The translations under genes and the position numbers were made by a program. The notes under the pieces are model-generated. The model ran no database searches, was not told the origin of the DNA, and saw nothing but the letters and a program-made list of their open reading frames with translations. This document shows positions 9,901 through 18,753 of a stretch of DNA of 64,000 bases, piece by piece. This stretch comes from Candidatus Sumerlaea chitinivorans. Its GTDB lineage: Bacteria > Sumerlaeota > Sumerlaeia > Sumerlaeales > Sumerlaeaceae. The stretch is taken from the NCBI GenBank assembly GCA_003290465.1, contig CP030759.1:288672-352671 (forward strand), read 5' to 3'. How positions within the stretch are numbered: the stretch's first letter is position 1; each line of letters begins with the position of its first letter.

Positions 9901-10042
9901 GGCCGGTGGTCACTTCCAGACTCAGCGCCGTCGACTGGCCAGTGGTAGACGGTGGAGGGGTTTGTGGCTGCGAAAAAGCCTCGTGCCCTCCAAGGAGTAG
10001 GAAGACCAGCACGCAAAGGTACTTTGAACATTTGACCGACAT
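6953..10042 (-). CDS. Secreted N-acetylmuramoyl-L-alanine amidase-like protein with inserted golvesin-like domain
   Basis: A 1029-residue exported protein. A signal peptide covers about residues 1-24. An Amidase_3-like zinc hydrolase appears split: the first zinc histidine region is HIVVWASHGRYY (His170), the second is ALHTDAG (His467), and the catalytic glutamate region is VLIELLSHQN (Glu550). Between these halves, about 290-385, lies a golvesin/Xly-type carbohydrate-binding module (GDYAVYVSYAGGTDRATNAL and the closing LSADAVKIGGGMG). A fibronectin III-like segment (about 600-695) follows. The remaining 330 residues look like the amidotransferase-like tail of Bacteroidota proteins often annotated xanthan lyase. 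The likely substrate is peptidoglycan or another wall-linked glycan outside the inner membrane. The ATG is preceded by GAGGTC. The gene is convergent with ilvBN. Confidence 0.75.
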   Translation of the reverse strand: MSVKCSKYLCVLVFLLLGGHEAFSQPQTPPPSTTGQSTALSLEVTTGPLASMLPTKTKVVRITPSNAFVEVEFSSRAVERPWRPSDVQALKTEVAGQLGRTSSAEIRVVVGGRPIEDYVPPAYRAHSSPRCGPTTAPPHAKTPLVERVRPGIPKPTHGLAGRHIVVWASHGRYYAETTQQWEWQRPRMFTTVEDLLTMSIVNNYLIPMLENAGAVVISCRERDYQVNEVVVDDEDGGELRSGGCGFVRATGFRPSAAAGFRSGVRQYDEKVNPHTLGLSHEWQRGFGQGSFEWIPRIPTDGDYAVYVSYAGGTDRATNALYRVHHTGGTTEFRVNQQMMGNMWVYLGTFRFASGVNPDRGRVELVAASDTNGTLSADAVKIGGGMGNVAREGQVSGFPRYAEGAWYWFQYSGAELPVFYPAGKDEYMRDYASRPEFVNYLLGAPRGPAANPAFGGKGVPVDLAFALHTDAGIATGTVGTLSIYKLRGEDKQAVFPDGRDRMLSRDLADLVQTQIVEDIRALYCSSWTRRDLAERDLAEARRPHVPTVLIELLSHQNYDDMKFMLDPRFKRDVARAIYKGMLRFLATEYGFEPVPTPLPPRLLGAFARNGKVRLVWNWTNDPLEPRARATAFVLYRRVGNGGWDNGTLVGDGSTTSVEVPLISANPWAIESFALSAINEGGESLLSDELSVCVGKPAPRALIVNAFTRLCGPAMETGRDITLSSAGTYAREGVNRQLDRGVTEGWHAGLTGDQYDFDRNHAWVGEDTPFNNAQPGHGASFGDLETTQVLGKPRDLVRRHGQAFADCQWGFDSVTAEAIPLLDPAVTRQQYAAVDWILGEQRTTLPPPAHAAGQGEADRMQPAFQTWPVVHRDFIQRYLAAGGKLIASGSYVATDLVLGPGADAAGQAFLKNTLRCKWTTDHASKSRNLLLTLGKDTKGARFHISSGIGEDGVYAPSAVGGVANAAKDGVLWLRYEDSGVGAAVAARSGNGEVVVMAFPLECVTGERNRSSLLQSALNVPLPPPQNSSAQP

Positions 10043-10345
10043 TGTTTGACCTCTTCGTCGACGTAGCGTTCTATTACTTACGGGCGCGGCCGGAACTGTA
10101 GGGACGGACCCAAACTTGCAACCTCAGCGTGGAAGTGCACCGCGGAAACCTGCGTTCACGTAACGCTTCGTCCGTTCCTTACTCTTGATTTGAAGACAGG
10201 CAAGAGAGATTTCGGCGTAGAAACGCGTGCAACTCGAGCATAGTGCCACTCTCGTCGCTCGCGTCACGAAGCAGGTGTAAGGAGTCTCCAGCAACGGCAG
10301 GAAGGCGTACGACTTGCCCTGCTCACGCCCACCGAGCGAATGCTC
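10043..10345. other. Intergenic stretch between two minus-strand genes, no gene seen
   Basis: About 300 bases lie between the golvesin-amidase start and the stop of the next minus-strand gene. It should hold the amidase promoter, but I see no convincing -35/-10 pair, no strong hairpin with a T tract and no coding frame with a ribosome-binding site. Short open frames crossing it are continuations of out-of-frame readings of the neighbour. Confidence 0.5.
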
Positions 10346-11734
10346 TTACTTCTTGCACACCTTGAGCGCCAGCTCATTGAGGGTTGCCACGAATTGCTCG
10401 GACTTGCAGGTTTTGCTGAACAGAATCTTCCCATTCGGGTCACAAGCGACAACCGCCAGCGTTTGATCCGGAAGCCTTAGGGCGCCTCGCAGTGTGGGCG
10501 TCTCGGGTTGATTTAGGTAATAAGCGGGGGGAGAATACGACCTCACGTTAAGGAATTTCGGATCCTGATAGTCACTGAGAATGATGCAAGGCGCTGGCTT
10601 CGTGAGATACTGCTCAACGAGTAACTTGATGGGGATAGAGCGAGTGACAATAGCGATGACTGGCTGAGATTCGCAGCGCGCTCGGATCGTCTCCACTAAG
10701 TTTGCTTCGTCCATTGGCAACGTCATTTGCGGTCTCGGATAGGACTCATAGGATGTCACCCCACCGAGATCGCCAAACACGAGGATCAGCGGTTTTTGGC
10801 CCTCTGTGGCGCTAAGAAGAGTATCTCGGTTCCAGAGTTTGCGTGCCACGATGTCTGTAGCATAAAAGGCGGGCAGTTCTGTGATGGGTTTGGGCTCTAC
10901 CAGTTCGGAAGTCAGGGTATTTAGCGGTGGCCCGTCGATCTGAGCGATGGTGATTTCCGACAAGTCCTCAGCAAGCGACTCGACAACGAACACGAAATCC
11001 CTTATGCGCAGCAGACCGTTGAAGGGTCCACTTGTACTCAGCGTAGGAATGTCTGGGCGATTTGCAAACGTGATGCTTAAGTTAACTTTGAGGTCCGGTG
11101 GAACTTTCCTACCCTCCATCCCCGACATGCTCGCGGAAAAAACCAAGTTTCCCTGTTCAACCTTCCCAGATAGCTGTGTTGGCACCATTAAGCTGCTGCG
11201 AATGGACAATTCACCCTGCGCGGTAGTTTCCACTGCTACTTGCATTTTCACAGGAAACTGGCTAAGCTTGTTGACCCCGATTGGCTCGCATGTGCACTGA
11301 TACTCTATTTTTGCTGGATTGCCTCCCAACACGTTGCCGCGCGCGATCTGTTTGGCCGGACCGCCACTCTTGGGGATTCCCAGCACCAGCACATCCGAAA
11401 CCATGTACTGATAGGTGAGAAATGGCATATTATCAACTTTGCGTGCGTACGCGACGAACACCATGTCGCACGCTGAGCCAATCAGTTGCTTATACTGGAA
11501 CTTCTCATTCCGGAGCACTCGGTCGGCTTTGGGATCCACGGGTGTGGCAGGCGCTGGCGAATTGTTTGGGTAGGCTGGGTAAGGAGCTTCGTCAGCCGAG
11601 ACACTTGCTGTAAGCGGAATGTGAATTCGGGGCGCTGTGGATGGCGCATCGCTGCGGATTTTGTTCTCAGCACCGAAGCTCCAAGTGGCGAAAAGAGCAA
11701 ATACGATGATCGCGTACTTCTGGTAGCACTTCAT
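10346..11734 (-). CDS. Exported protein of unknown function
   Basis: A 462-residue protein I do not recognise. It has a clear signal peptide (MKCYQKYAIIVFALFATWSFGA) followed by a proline-rich segment (about 25-65). The middle (about 75-290) is probably beta-rich, with two cysteines close together in YQCTCEP. The C-terminal 150 residues contain alternating strands and helices (PLILVFGDLGG, QPVIAIVTRS, PCIILSDYQDPKF, AVVACDPNGKILFSKTCKS) that look like a thioredoxin-type fold, although no CxxC pair is present there. The start is supported by an excellent ribosome-binding site, TAAGGAGGAACCCTA before ATG. It lies upstream of the golvesin-amidase on the same strand, about 300 bases away, so co-transcription is possible but not indicated. 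Role unknown; probably periplasmic or surface. Confidence 0.7.
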   Translation of the reverse strand: MKCYQKYAIIVFALFATWSFGAENKIRSDAPSTAPRIHIPLTASVSADEAPYPAYPNNSPAPATPVDPKADRVLRNEKFQYKQLIGSACDMVFVAYARKVDNMPFLTYQYMVSDVLVLGIPKSGGPAKQIARGNVLGGNPAKIEYQCTCEPIGVNKLSQFPVKMQVAVETTAQGELSIRSSLMVPTQLSGKVEQGNLVFSASMSGMEGRKVPPDLKVNLSITFANRPDIPTLSTSGPFNGLLRIRDFVFVVESLAEDLSEITIAQIDGPPLNTLTSELVEPKPITELPAFYATDIVARKLWNRDTLLSATEGQKPLILVFGDLGGVTSYESYPRPQMTLPMDEANLVETIRARCESQPVIAIVTRSIPIKLLVEQYLTKPAPCIILSDYQDPKFLNVRSYSPPAYYLNQPETPTLRGALRLPDQTLAVVACDPNGKILFSKTCKSEQFVATLNELALKVCKK

Positions 11735-11978
11735 TAGGGTTCCTCCTTAATCATCACGGACTATCGGAGCATTCATCTCGTAATGTGTGCGGTTTTTGTG
11801 GTAGTTTTGCGACGAGCTCAGCTTGGCCTACGGCCTGCCCAAATTCAATAGCCAACGGGATGAACGGGTCGTTATTCCCGTTGATTTGAAAGGCGAACCC
11901 CTGCACTCTCGCTCGTGAATGACGAAGGAGATACTCAAGCACCACTCAGCCATGCTCCGAAATGTGAAGGAAGATCGT

Positions 11979-14345
11979 ATGTTAGCTCGCACAATAAACA
12001 TCGTTTGGCGTGGGACATCCGGGATCACCCTGCGGCTGCGCACACCAGTCTTGGCAGCGCTTGCTACGACGTTGCTGTGGGCATCCGTCAGCTACGGCGT
12101 TGAAACGAAGGTTCTGCGCGACGAAACCTTCGCCGATTTCAATCAGGGTGAATCCACTGGAACCGAGATTCTCTCCACGGGGAAACTTCGAATCGGCCCG
12201 CTGCCCAAACGCCTCATGCGGAGTGATGACGCGATTGCGTGGAAAGTGGCGCTTGATCGCTACGATGCGAACATGTTTGTGGCGACAGGGCACGACGGCA
12301 AGGTCTGGCGTGTCGAACCAAATGGAAAGACCGAGCTGTGGGCAGATCTGGAGGAGGTGGAGGTCACCGCAATCACCGTAGATCTAACCGGTGGTGTGTT
12401 GGTGGGCGCATCCCCGGGCGGGCGGATTTACCGCATTGTCGAGGCCGGCAAGCCCCGCTTATTCTTCGAGACGAAAGAGCAGCACGTGTGGGACCTGATT
12501 TTCGACCGAAATGGCGTGCTCTACGTTGCAACGGGTCCCAATGGAAAGATTTTCCGAGTCCGCGGAGAGCAAAATGGTGAGCTCTACTACGACTCCGAAG
12601 CGACGAATGTGATGGGGCTTGGATTTGACAGCGAAGGTAGCCTCCTTGCGGCCACGCAGGGCAAAGCCATGGTGTTGCGTATTTCGAAGCCCAACGCGGC
12701 TTATGTTTTGTACTCAGCTACTGAAGATGAGTGCCGGTCGCTTACCGTAGACAACAATGGGAACATTTACGTGGCAGTGAACAGTGCGCGACTGTCGTCG
12801 TTGTTTGATCGTCTTGGCGCTGACAAAACCGCCCAGAGTCAGACGCAGAATACCTCGAGTGCCTCAGCTACAACCCGGCCAGCCGGTGGAGAGGTTCGGG
12901 AGATTGTGGCGGGCATGACGAGCGCTCTTGCTTCACTGAGCGGGCAAAGCTTTGTCGTACAGATTCAACCCTCTGGCTTTGTGATGAATTTCTGGAACGC
13001 GGTGGAAAGTCCCATTCATTCGATACTTGCTGCACCTGATGGCAATGGCGTCTTTGTGGCCGCCGGAAAAAAGGGGAAAATTTACCGTCTGTTCACTGAC
13101 TCGAATTACTCGCTCGTTGCTGACGTGGAAGAGCAGTCCGTGCTTTCGTTCACCTCGCATAACGGGCGTGTGTTTTTCACAACTGCGAACCGCGCTGCCT
13201 TGTACGAACTCAGTGATGCCTCAACGAGCGAGAGCCTCTTTGCATCCCGCCCACTGAATGGCAACTCCACCGTGGCTTGGGGTAACTTGATGATTAACGC
13301 TAACGTCCCCGAGGGCACCTCGTTCAGTGTGGATACGCGCACTGGCAATACCGCCGATCCTTTCGATGCAACGTGGAGCGAGTGGGCAGAGGCGACGCGT
13401 TTGGATGACCAACTCTTTCGCCCTAAGAAAGCGGTCGCCCAATATCTGCAGTATCGTTTACGGCTTCGGACAGCGAAGAAATCGGCCTCGCCTCAGATCG
13501 ACAGTGTGCAGGTCTTCTATGTTCAGCGTAATGCTCCCCCGATCCTACGCGATATTCGCGTGGAAAAAGTGGGGGGCGAGAGTGCACCATTGCCCGCGGC
13601 GACCCCCACGCCTGCCGCTTCACCTCGAACGGGGGAAGCCCCAGCCCAACCAAGTCGGCAGGACAGTGGAGATGCAGCAAAATCCTCGGCGGGTGCTGCT
13701 CTGTGGGCGATGATCGCAGGACGCGACAGTTCGGCTATGGGCGGGGCTCCCAGCGCTGCAAGAGTTGGGGCGGAGCAAAACTCCGCGCGTTTCAACGTGA
13801 CATGGGACGCCACCGACCCCAATGGCGATCGCTTGATTTATCGGATCGCGCTGAAGGCAGAGGACGAAACGGAGTGGCGCTGGATCGAGAAAGAGCTTTC
13901 TGCCAATCGCATTACGATTGGAACCGAGAACTTGGCCGATGGACTCTACCGAGTCCAAGTCGAGGCGACCGACCGTCTGCAGAACCCCGATGACCAACTT
14001 GCCACAGCGACTTTGGTCAGCAATGTGTTCGTCGTGGATAATTCTCCGCCAACCATCCGGGTCACGTCGGTAAAGCAGGTTGCGCCAAACAAGTGGGAGC
14101 TCGCCGCAAGTGCCTCGGATAGCCTGTCCATGATTTCAGCCGCTGCGTTCAATGTCGATACAGCGAAGGAATGGCGTGCTCTGAGTCCCACGGATGGGAT
14201 TTTTGACGACAAGACCGAAGAGTTTCGCTTTGTGGTCGAGCCCGACGAGCAGACGAAAGAGCATGTTGTACGCCTGCGAGTCACAGACCGCGAAGGCAAC
14301 ACAAAGGTGGAGAAAACGATTCTGCGGCCGAACGGCTCTCGATAG
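11979..14345 (+). CDS. Secreted beta-propeller protein with C-terminal Ig/FN3-like domains
   Basis: A 788-residue exported protein. After a signal segment (LRTPVLAALATTLLWASVSYG) comes a seven-bladed-type propeller of NHL/WD-like repeats, with recurrent blades such as GHDGKVWRVEPNGKTELWAD, GVLVGASPGGRIYRIVEAG and GVLYVATGPNGKIFRVRG (about 60-420). A region on target-wrapping motifs (WSEWAEATRLDDQ) leads to an Ala/Pro/Ser linker (about 535-590). It ends with two Ig/FN3-like domains (FNVTWDATDPNGDRLIYRIA and APNKWELAASASDSLS). No catalytic motif is visible, so it probably binds a ligand or partner outside the inner membrane. The ATG at 11979 is preferred to earlier in-frame codons because AAGGAAGA precedes it and the signal peptide then has normal length. 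Confidence 0.72.
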   Translation: MLARTINIVWRGTSGITLRLRTPVLAALATTLLWASVSYGVETKVLRDETFADFNQGESTGTEILSTGKLRIGPLPKRLMRSDDAIAWKVALDRYDANMFVATGHDGKVWRVEPNGKTELWADLEEVEVTAITVDLTGGVLVGASPGGRIYRIVEAGKPRLFFETKEQHVWDLIFDRNGVLYVATGPNGKIFRVRGEQNGELYYDSEATNVMGLGFDSEGSLLAATQGKAMVLRISKPNAAYVLYSATEDECRSLTVDNNGNIYVAVNSARLSSLFDRLGADKTAQSQTQNTSSASATTRPAGGEVREIVAGMTSALASLSGQSFVVQIQPSGFVMNFWNAVESPIHSILAAPDGNGVFVAAGKKGKIYRLFTDSNYSLVADVEEQSVLSFTSHNGRVFFTTANRAALYELSDASTSESLFASRPLNGNSTVAWGNLMINANVPEGTSFSVDTRTGNTADPFDATWSEWAEATRLDDQLFRPKKAVAQYLQYRLRLRTAKKSASPQIDSVQVFYVQRNAPPILRDIRVEKVGGESAPLPAATPTPAASPRTGEAPAQPSRQDSGDAAKSSAGAALWAMIAGRDSSAMGGAPSAARVGAEQNSARFNVTWDATDPNGDRLIYRIALKAEDETEWRWIEKELSANRITIGTENLADGLYRVQVEATDRLQNPDDQLATATLVSNVFVVDNSPPTIRVTSVKQVAPNKWELAASASDSLSMISAAAFNVDTAKEWRALSPTDGIFDDKTEEFRFVVEPDEQTKEHVVRLRVTDREGNTKVEKTILRPNGSR

Positions 14346-14559
14346 TCGTGGTTGAGCGGCCTGCCCCTCTTCTCTCCACGCCATCCCGTCAGGGTGCGAT
14401 GGTGATGTGCCCGATGGCACTTGGGGCATTTGCCGCCGCAAGCGCTCAAAAAGGCAAAGGTAGCCCCAGTTCCCAGCTGTTTGCTCACGCAAGAAAGTTC
14501 GCCGTGGTGCCAAGAAGTAGCTATTTGTGGAGCGTTCAGCGCAACGTCTGCAGGGATGA

Positions 14560-17538
14560 CTACTCCGCTGCCTCGACCGTCCCATCAGGATTGACACGCA
14601 CCTCGCCAAGCGCTGCATCACCGATGGAGACGCTATAAAGGCCGGGTGGCAGTTCCGCTTCCAGTACATTCCCATGCCACTCTGGACGAATGAGTTGCCC
14701 AGTGTCGCGGTTGAGCATTTGGACTGGTTGCCCAGGAAGAACCGCGAATTGCGGAGGCAGTGTGAAGCTGACGCGTGGCGGCGGCGTCACATCAATTTCA
14801 ACCTGGGCGGACAGCTCCTCGCTCGTGACCCTCACACTCTTCTGTCCCGACCGTTGTTGTCCTTGGTCCTGAACTGTGACGCGAATCAGATAGAGGTCGG
14901 GGGGCAAATCCTCAAAGGCGAAGGAGCCATCGGATGAACTCACGGTTTTGCGTGGCGTGAAGTCAGGATCCGTCTGCGATACAAGTTCAACGATGACGCT
15001 TTCTACTGGTGCCTTGTCTTTCAACACTCTTCCCTGAATGCTCCCCAGCCGCAAAGGTCTCAGTTTGATTTCTGTGACTCGCCTTGAATCCACGCGTACA
15101 TTCTCAGCGCTTGCGTTGTAACTTTCGCTCGTAACAAGGACGAGATAGTCCCCGGGCGGCAGCGCTGGAAACGAGAAGGTGCCATTTTGTGCCGTCGTGG
15201 AGAACTCGGTGGTGCACTTGCCGTCCGGCAAGACCATGTTCGTCGCAACAACTTCTGCAACAACTTCTTCGCCACCTTCCAAGGTTCCCCTAAGACTGCC
15301 GGTGGCACCGGGCACGATGCGGATCGGCATGGGTGGCGGATTGGTCGGGTCCCACGCAATGGGCTCCGAGACCCCCACCGAGTGAGCGGCATCAATTGCC
15401 ACCAGCCGATAAGTCCCTTCGGGTGGGCCCGGGATTGCTTCTTCTTGGCCACCAATTGCAGTAATTTCGCTGATCGGTAAGCCCTGCAATTGTTTGGCAT
15501 GTGTCCCGCTTCCCCATGGCTGGATGCGCATGAGGTAGACTTTCCATTGGGTTGTCGGATCAGCTTCGACCTTCAACCGCAAGGAAGCGCGCGATTTGAG
15601 AACAATCTCGAGGTGATCGCATGGAAGGGGAACATCGCGTTTTTCCCATGGCGCAAAACCAGAATGGTCCACGCGGACGAGCTCGATAGTGTCGCCCTCA
15701 ACCTCTGGGACGAGGAATTTCCCATCGGGAGAGCACTCCACTTTCGAAGCACGAGTGGAACCGTCCGGCATTCGGACGTAGTATAGCACGGTAGCGCCTC
15801 CCACGGGCTGGTTGTTCTCGTCACGTACGGAGCCCGCAAACAGTTTGCCTGCCTCGAGCTCGATGACAACCTCGCGGTGTTCGCCGGGCCGGAGAACAAG
15901 AGCGGACGTTTTCCGAATTGGCGAGCCGACTTTTGTTGCTTCGAGGAGCATTTCCCCAGAGGGCAAACACGGGAAACGAAATGAGCCATCCTGCTTGCAG
16001 TCGACCTCGCCAATCCAGCCGACACCGTTCCCGTGCTCGTCCTGAGCAGCGAAAACACGAGCCAAAAGACGTGGGCCCGTGGTGCTTTCGGCGCTTTCGG
16101 AAGAACTCTTGCTCCGAACGACTCCACGCACGCTTGCCGCATTGTGGAGCGTCAAAGTCACTGCAGTGTCCTTGGACTTCGGAGCTAAGCTTACTTTCAG
16201 GAGGGGGGAAGACCATTCAAAGCTGTCGGAGACATACAGCCAGCCCTCACTGGTTTCGCGCAGCCGCAATCGGGCTGGCGAGGTGGTGACTCCTTGGTTG
16301 ATGAGCTTGCCATCTTTAGGGGCAAAATACATTGTGAGTGAGCGCGTGGTAAATTCGAGGCCTTGAATGTTCACGTGAAGGCGTGCGAGACGGCGCACCC
16401 AGACGGTTTGTCCCACCAAATTACGGAATCCGTCTGCATCCTCGTTGCGGCTGAGGGCGCCCGGGGGCGGAGCCGCAACAGTGAAGCCGCTTTCTTCTTC
16501 AATCTCAATCCACGGCTTGCCAGTCTGCCAGAGTGGGCCAATTCGGAAGTGGCCGTGGGCGTCACTCGTGGTGCGGAGATCTTCAATTCGCAGGCAAACC
16601 CCTCCCACCGGTGTGCTTGTTTCCGCATCGAAAGTCGTTCCTTCAAAGAAGTAACCGTCTGAGACTTCCACCGTCACGTTCCGGCCTGCATCACGCGGAA
16701 ACTCCAGCGTGAGGACCCGTGAGATTCGTGGCGAAGGCACAATGGCTTCGAGACTAAAGTTTCCTGCCGGCATTCCATCAACTTGGAAGTGCCCGTGCTC
16801 ATCTGCCTTGACGATGAGATCGAATCCGTTTCCGTTGAAACGCAGAAGTTGACCTGCAAAGGTCTGGGGATCCTGAGACCGCGAACGCACCATACCACCG
16901 ATTGCATAGCCACCCTTCCGTAGCTGCACGCGCACGTCGGTCTGCCCGGCTTGAACCATGACATTCTGAATCTCATAGCCGAGTTTTCGCACAAGGAACT
17001 GGTAGGGTTGCTTGGGCATCAACCCATCAAATTCGAATCTCCCGTCGGACCCCGTCACGGTCCACTGCGGTACATGTCGCCGTGCAATCGCCGGTTCCAT
17101 GTCGATGGATCCTACGATCGGCCCAACCTCCGCTCCAGAGACCGGCTGCCCCGCTTCATCTACGACGACGCCATCTACGCGCTCTCCACGTTCGAGGGCA
17201 AGACCCACCGTTTGCCCTTTTGCCAAAATTTCGGGAGACAATGCGAATTTGGTACGTCGATATCCGTTTGCCCAAGCGATGATGAGGGTCGGCGTTGTCT
17301 CAGAAATGCTAAAGGAGAAACGGCCTTGATCGTCAGTAGCCGTTTCCTCCGCCGGCTTCCAAAACTCCGGAAAAAATATTTCGGAAAATTGCGTGAGAAT
17401 TTGAACCTTCGCGCTGGGAAGGTGGCGTCGGTTTACGTCTGTTACAATGCCGGTAAGTTGTGCGCCAACAGCAACTTGCAAACACGCCAACGAGAAAACG
17501 CACAAAACGAAAATTTGTTGTTGATTTTTCAAAAACAT
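14560..17538 (-). CDS. Secreted CarboxypepD_reg repeat protein
   Basis: A 992-residue exported protein made almost entirely of tandem transthyretin-like CarboxypepD_reg (Big) modules. A signal peptide (IFVLCVFSLACLQVAVGAQ) precedes at least eight modules, recognisable by starts such as LTGIVTDVNRRHLPSAKVQI, VDGVVVDEAGQPVSGAEV, FAGSVRDENNQPVGGATVL and IQGRVLKDKAPVESVIVEL, each followed by DGRFEF/GSFAF and YLVLV-type strands. No enzyme domain is seen, so a structural, adhesive or surface-display role is likely. The start codon has only a weak ribosome-binding site. The gene is divergent from the PD40 gene, with just 53 bases between the start codons, so regulatory elements of each must overlap the other gene. 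It is convergent with the upstream beta-propeller gene. Confidence 0.78.
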   Translation of the reverse strand: MFLKNQQQIFVLCVFSLACLQVAVGAQLTGIVTDVNRRHLPSAKVQILTQFSEIFFPEFWKPAEETATDDQGRFSFSISETTPTLIIAWANGYRRTKFALSPEILAKGQTVGLALERGERVDGVVVDEAGQPVSGAEVGPIVGSIDMEPAIARRHVPQWTVTGSDGRFEFDGLMPKQPYQFLVRKLGYEIQNVMVQAGQTDVRVQLRKGGYAIGGMVRSRSQDPQTFAGQLLRFNGNGFDLIVKADEHGHFQVDGMPAGNFSLEAIVPSPRISRVLTLEFPRDAGRNVTVEVSDGYFFEGTTFDAETSTPVGGVCLRIEDLRTTSDAHGHFRIGPLWQTGKPWIEIEEESGFTVAAPPPGALSRNEDADGFRNLVGQTVWVRRLARLHVNIQGLEFTTRSLTMYFAPKDGKLINQGVTTSPARLRLRETSEGWLYVSDSFEWSSPLLKVSLAPKSKDTAVTLTLHNAASVRGVVRSKSSSESAESTTGPRLLARVFAAQDEHGNGVGWIGEVDCKQDGSFRFPCLPSGEMLLEATKVGSPIRKTSALVLRPGEHREVVIELEAGKLFAGSVRDENNQPVGGATVLYYVRMPDGSTRASKVECSPDGKFLVPEVEGDTIELVRVDHSGFAPWEKRDVPLPCDHLEIVLKSRASLRLKVEADPTTQWKVYLMRIQPWGSGTHAKQLQGLPISEITAIGGQEEAIPGPPEGTYRLVAIDAAHSVGVSEPIAWDPTNPPPMPIRIVPGATGSLRGTLEGGEEVVAEVVATNMVLPDGKCTTEFSTTAQNGTFSFPALPPGDYLVLVTSESYNASAENVRVDSRRVTEIKLRPLRLGSIQGRVLKDKAPVESVIVELVSQTDPDFTPRKTVSSSDGSFAFEDLPPDLYLIRVTVQDQGQQRSGQKSVRVTSEELSAQVEIDVTPPPRVSFTLPPQFAVLPGQPVQMLNRDTGQLIRPEWHGNVLEAELPPGLYSVSIGDAALGEVRVNPDGTVEAAE

Positions 17539-17591
17539 TTTGGTTGCCTATAGGGTCAGACTTTTACGCGCTGGAACCCAAAACGCGGCCC

Positions 17592-18617
17592 ATGAGTGAT
17601 TCAGCAAATATTCGCAACACGAATTCTAATGCAAGGTTCATTTTCGTGGGTGTTGCAAGTCTGTTACTGGGGGGCGTGCTGTGGTGGCGTTTTGCTGAAC
17701 CGAAAAGGGTCGAGGAGCCTTCATCCGGCAAGTCCTCCTCTCAGGCCCTTTCAAAGAGCGCGAACTCCACGACAGCCTCCGTGGCTCGACTAGAGAACGT
17801 CTTCTTTCTACCGGAGGCTGATCAAAGCTATGCCTCCCAGCCTCGTGTCTCATCTCGCAAGCAACCAGTGGTGAATGGTACGCGGCGGTTGGGTCCCCCG
17901 CGTGCTGTCACGTCAAAAGCCGAGGGAGAATTCATAGCACCTCGTTGGTCTCCCGATGGCCTGGAGCTTTTGTTCTCGCGGCCGGGCTATGCGGGGCTCT
18001 TCGTGAAAGGGGCCGACGGGGGGAAGCTGATTCAGGTCACGGATAAAGAAGGCGTAGGGTTCAAGACCAAATGGAATCCTGACGGCAGCATCACTGCGCT
18101 GTCCAACACCGGTGAAAAACAGACGTTCTTGCCCGATGGCACCCCCGCCGAGGGCCCCTCTCCGTACGATGACGATTCGTATGTGGGGGCTTTCACCAAA
18201 GATGACAAAGTCTATTACCGCGCGGCACCAGGAGAACCGGCTCGGGTGGTGAGCGAAGGTGATGATCGCTTTTATGGCGGGGTGGTGAGCCCGGATGGTC
18301 GTTACATTGTTTATAATGGCCTCTACTCGGGGCTGTACATTAAGCCGCTCGATGGGAGTGGTCCCACCGTGTACCTTGGCGAAGGCTACTCTCCCTCGTG
18401 GCTACCCGACAGTTCTGGGATTGTCTACAACATCTCCGTGGACGATGGCCATCAGATCCTCGCAAGCGATCTCTATCTTGCGACGGTGGACGGGACGAAC
18501 ATTTCGAATCTCACTCAGACCCCCGACACGATCGAACTGAATCCATCGGTAAGCCCAGATGGGTCCGCGGTTGCGTACGAGTCTGACGGCGTGATTTACG
18601 TCGCACCACTTTATTAG
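17592..18617 (+). CDS. Membrane-anchored PD40/TolB-like beta-propeller protein
   Basis: A 341-residue protein with one N-terminal membrane anchor (ARFIFVGVASLLLGGVLWW, about 14-32), a Ser/Pro-rich stalk, and a C-terminal six-bladed WD40-like (PD40) propeller as in TolB and DPP-IV N-terminal domains. Blade motifs include FIAPRWSPDGLELLFSRPG, GVVSPDGRYIVYNGL, YSPSWLPDSSGIVYNISVDD and LNPSVSPDGSAVAYESDG. It has no peptidase domain. The propeller would face the periplasm. The ATG at 17592 is chosen because the upstream in-frame extension overlaps the divergent gene and has no signal-like sequence. A purine-rich AAAGGAGG immediately follows its stop codon. Confidence 0.75.
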   Translation: MSDSANIRNTNSNARFIFVGVASLLLGGVLWWRFAEPKRVEEPSSGKSSSQALSKSANSTTASVARLENVFFLPEADQSYASQPRVSSRKQPVVNGTRRLGPPRAVTSKAEGEFIAPRWSPDGLELLFSRPGYAGLFVKGADGGKLIQVTDKEGVGFKTKWNPDGSITALSNTGEKQTFLPDGTPAEGPSPYDDDSYVGAFTKDDKVYYRAAPGEPARVVSEGDDRFYGGVVSPDGRYIVYNGLYSGLYIKPLDGSGPTVYLGEGYSPSWLPDSSGIVYNISVDDGHQILASDLYLATVDGTNISNLTQTPDTIELNPSVSPDGSAVAYESDGVIYVAPLY

Positions 18618-18753
18618 AAAGGAGGTTGAGAACGAAAGTGCCTTTCCGACGAGCAGTGAGCTCTGTGGGGAGAGGAAAGGCGGCGCGTGCAGCCTGCCTG
18701 AGTGGCTGTAACCATTTTACACCGCAAACACCTCAATTCAAGGAGGGGTAAAG
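18618..18753 (+). other. Structured upstream region of the small amidase gene
   Basis: An AAAGGAGG sequence sits right after the upstream stop. It is followed at 18638 by a GTG that opens a 37-codon frame ending at 18751, two bases before the amidase ATG. The same stretch contains an 8-bp inverted repeat (GCCTTTCC at 18640-18647 and its complement at 18674-18681) with a smaller GAGC/GCTC hairpin inside the loop. This may be a structured 5' leader or a leader frame; the peptide is not signal-like and resembles no known protein. Confidence 0.3.

Noticed and set aside
14346-14559. A zinc-ribbon-like reading KCPKCHRAHHH on the minus strand in the gap between convergent genes
   Set aside because: The frame starts with GTG without a ribosome-binding site and continues as an antisense reading of the beta-propeller gene. 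The cysteine pair covers only a few codons, so chance is more likely than a gene or gene remnant.
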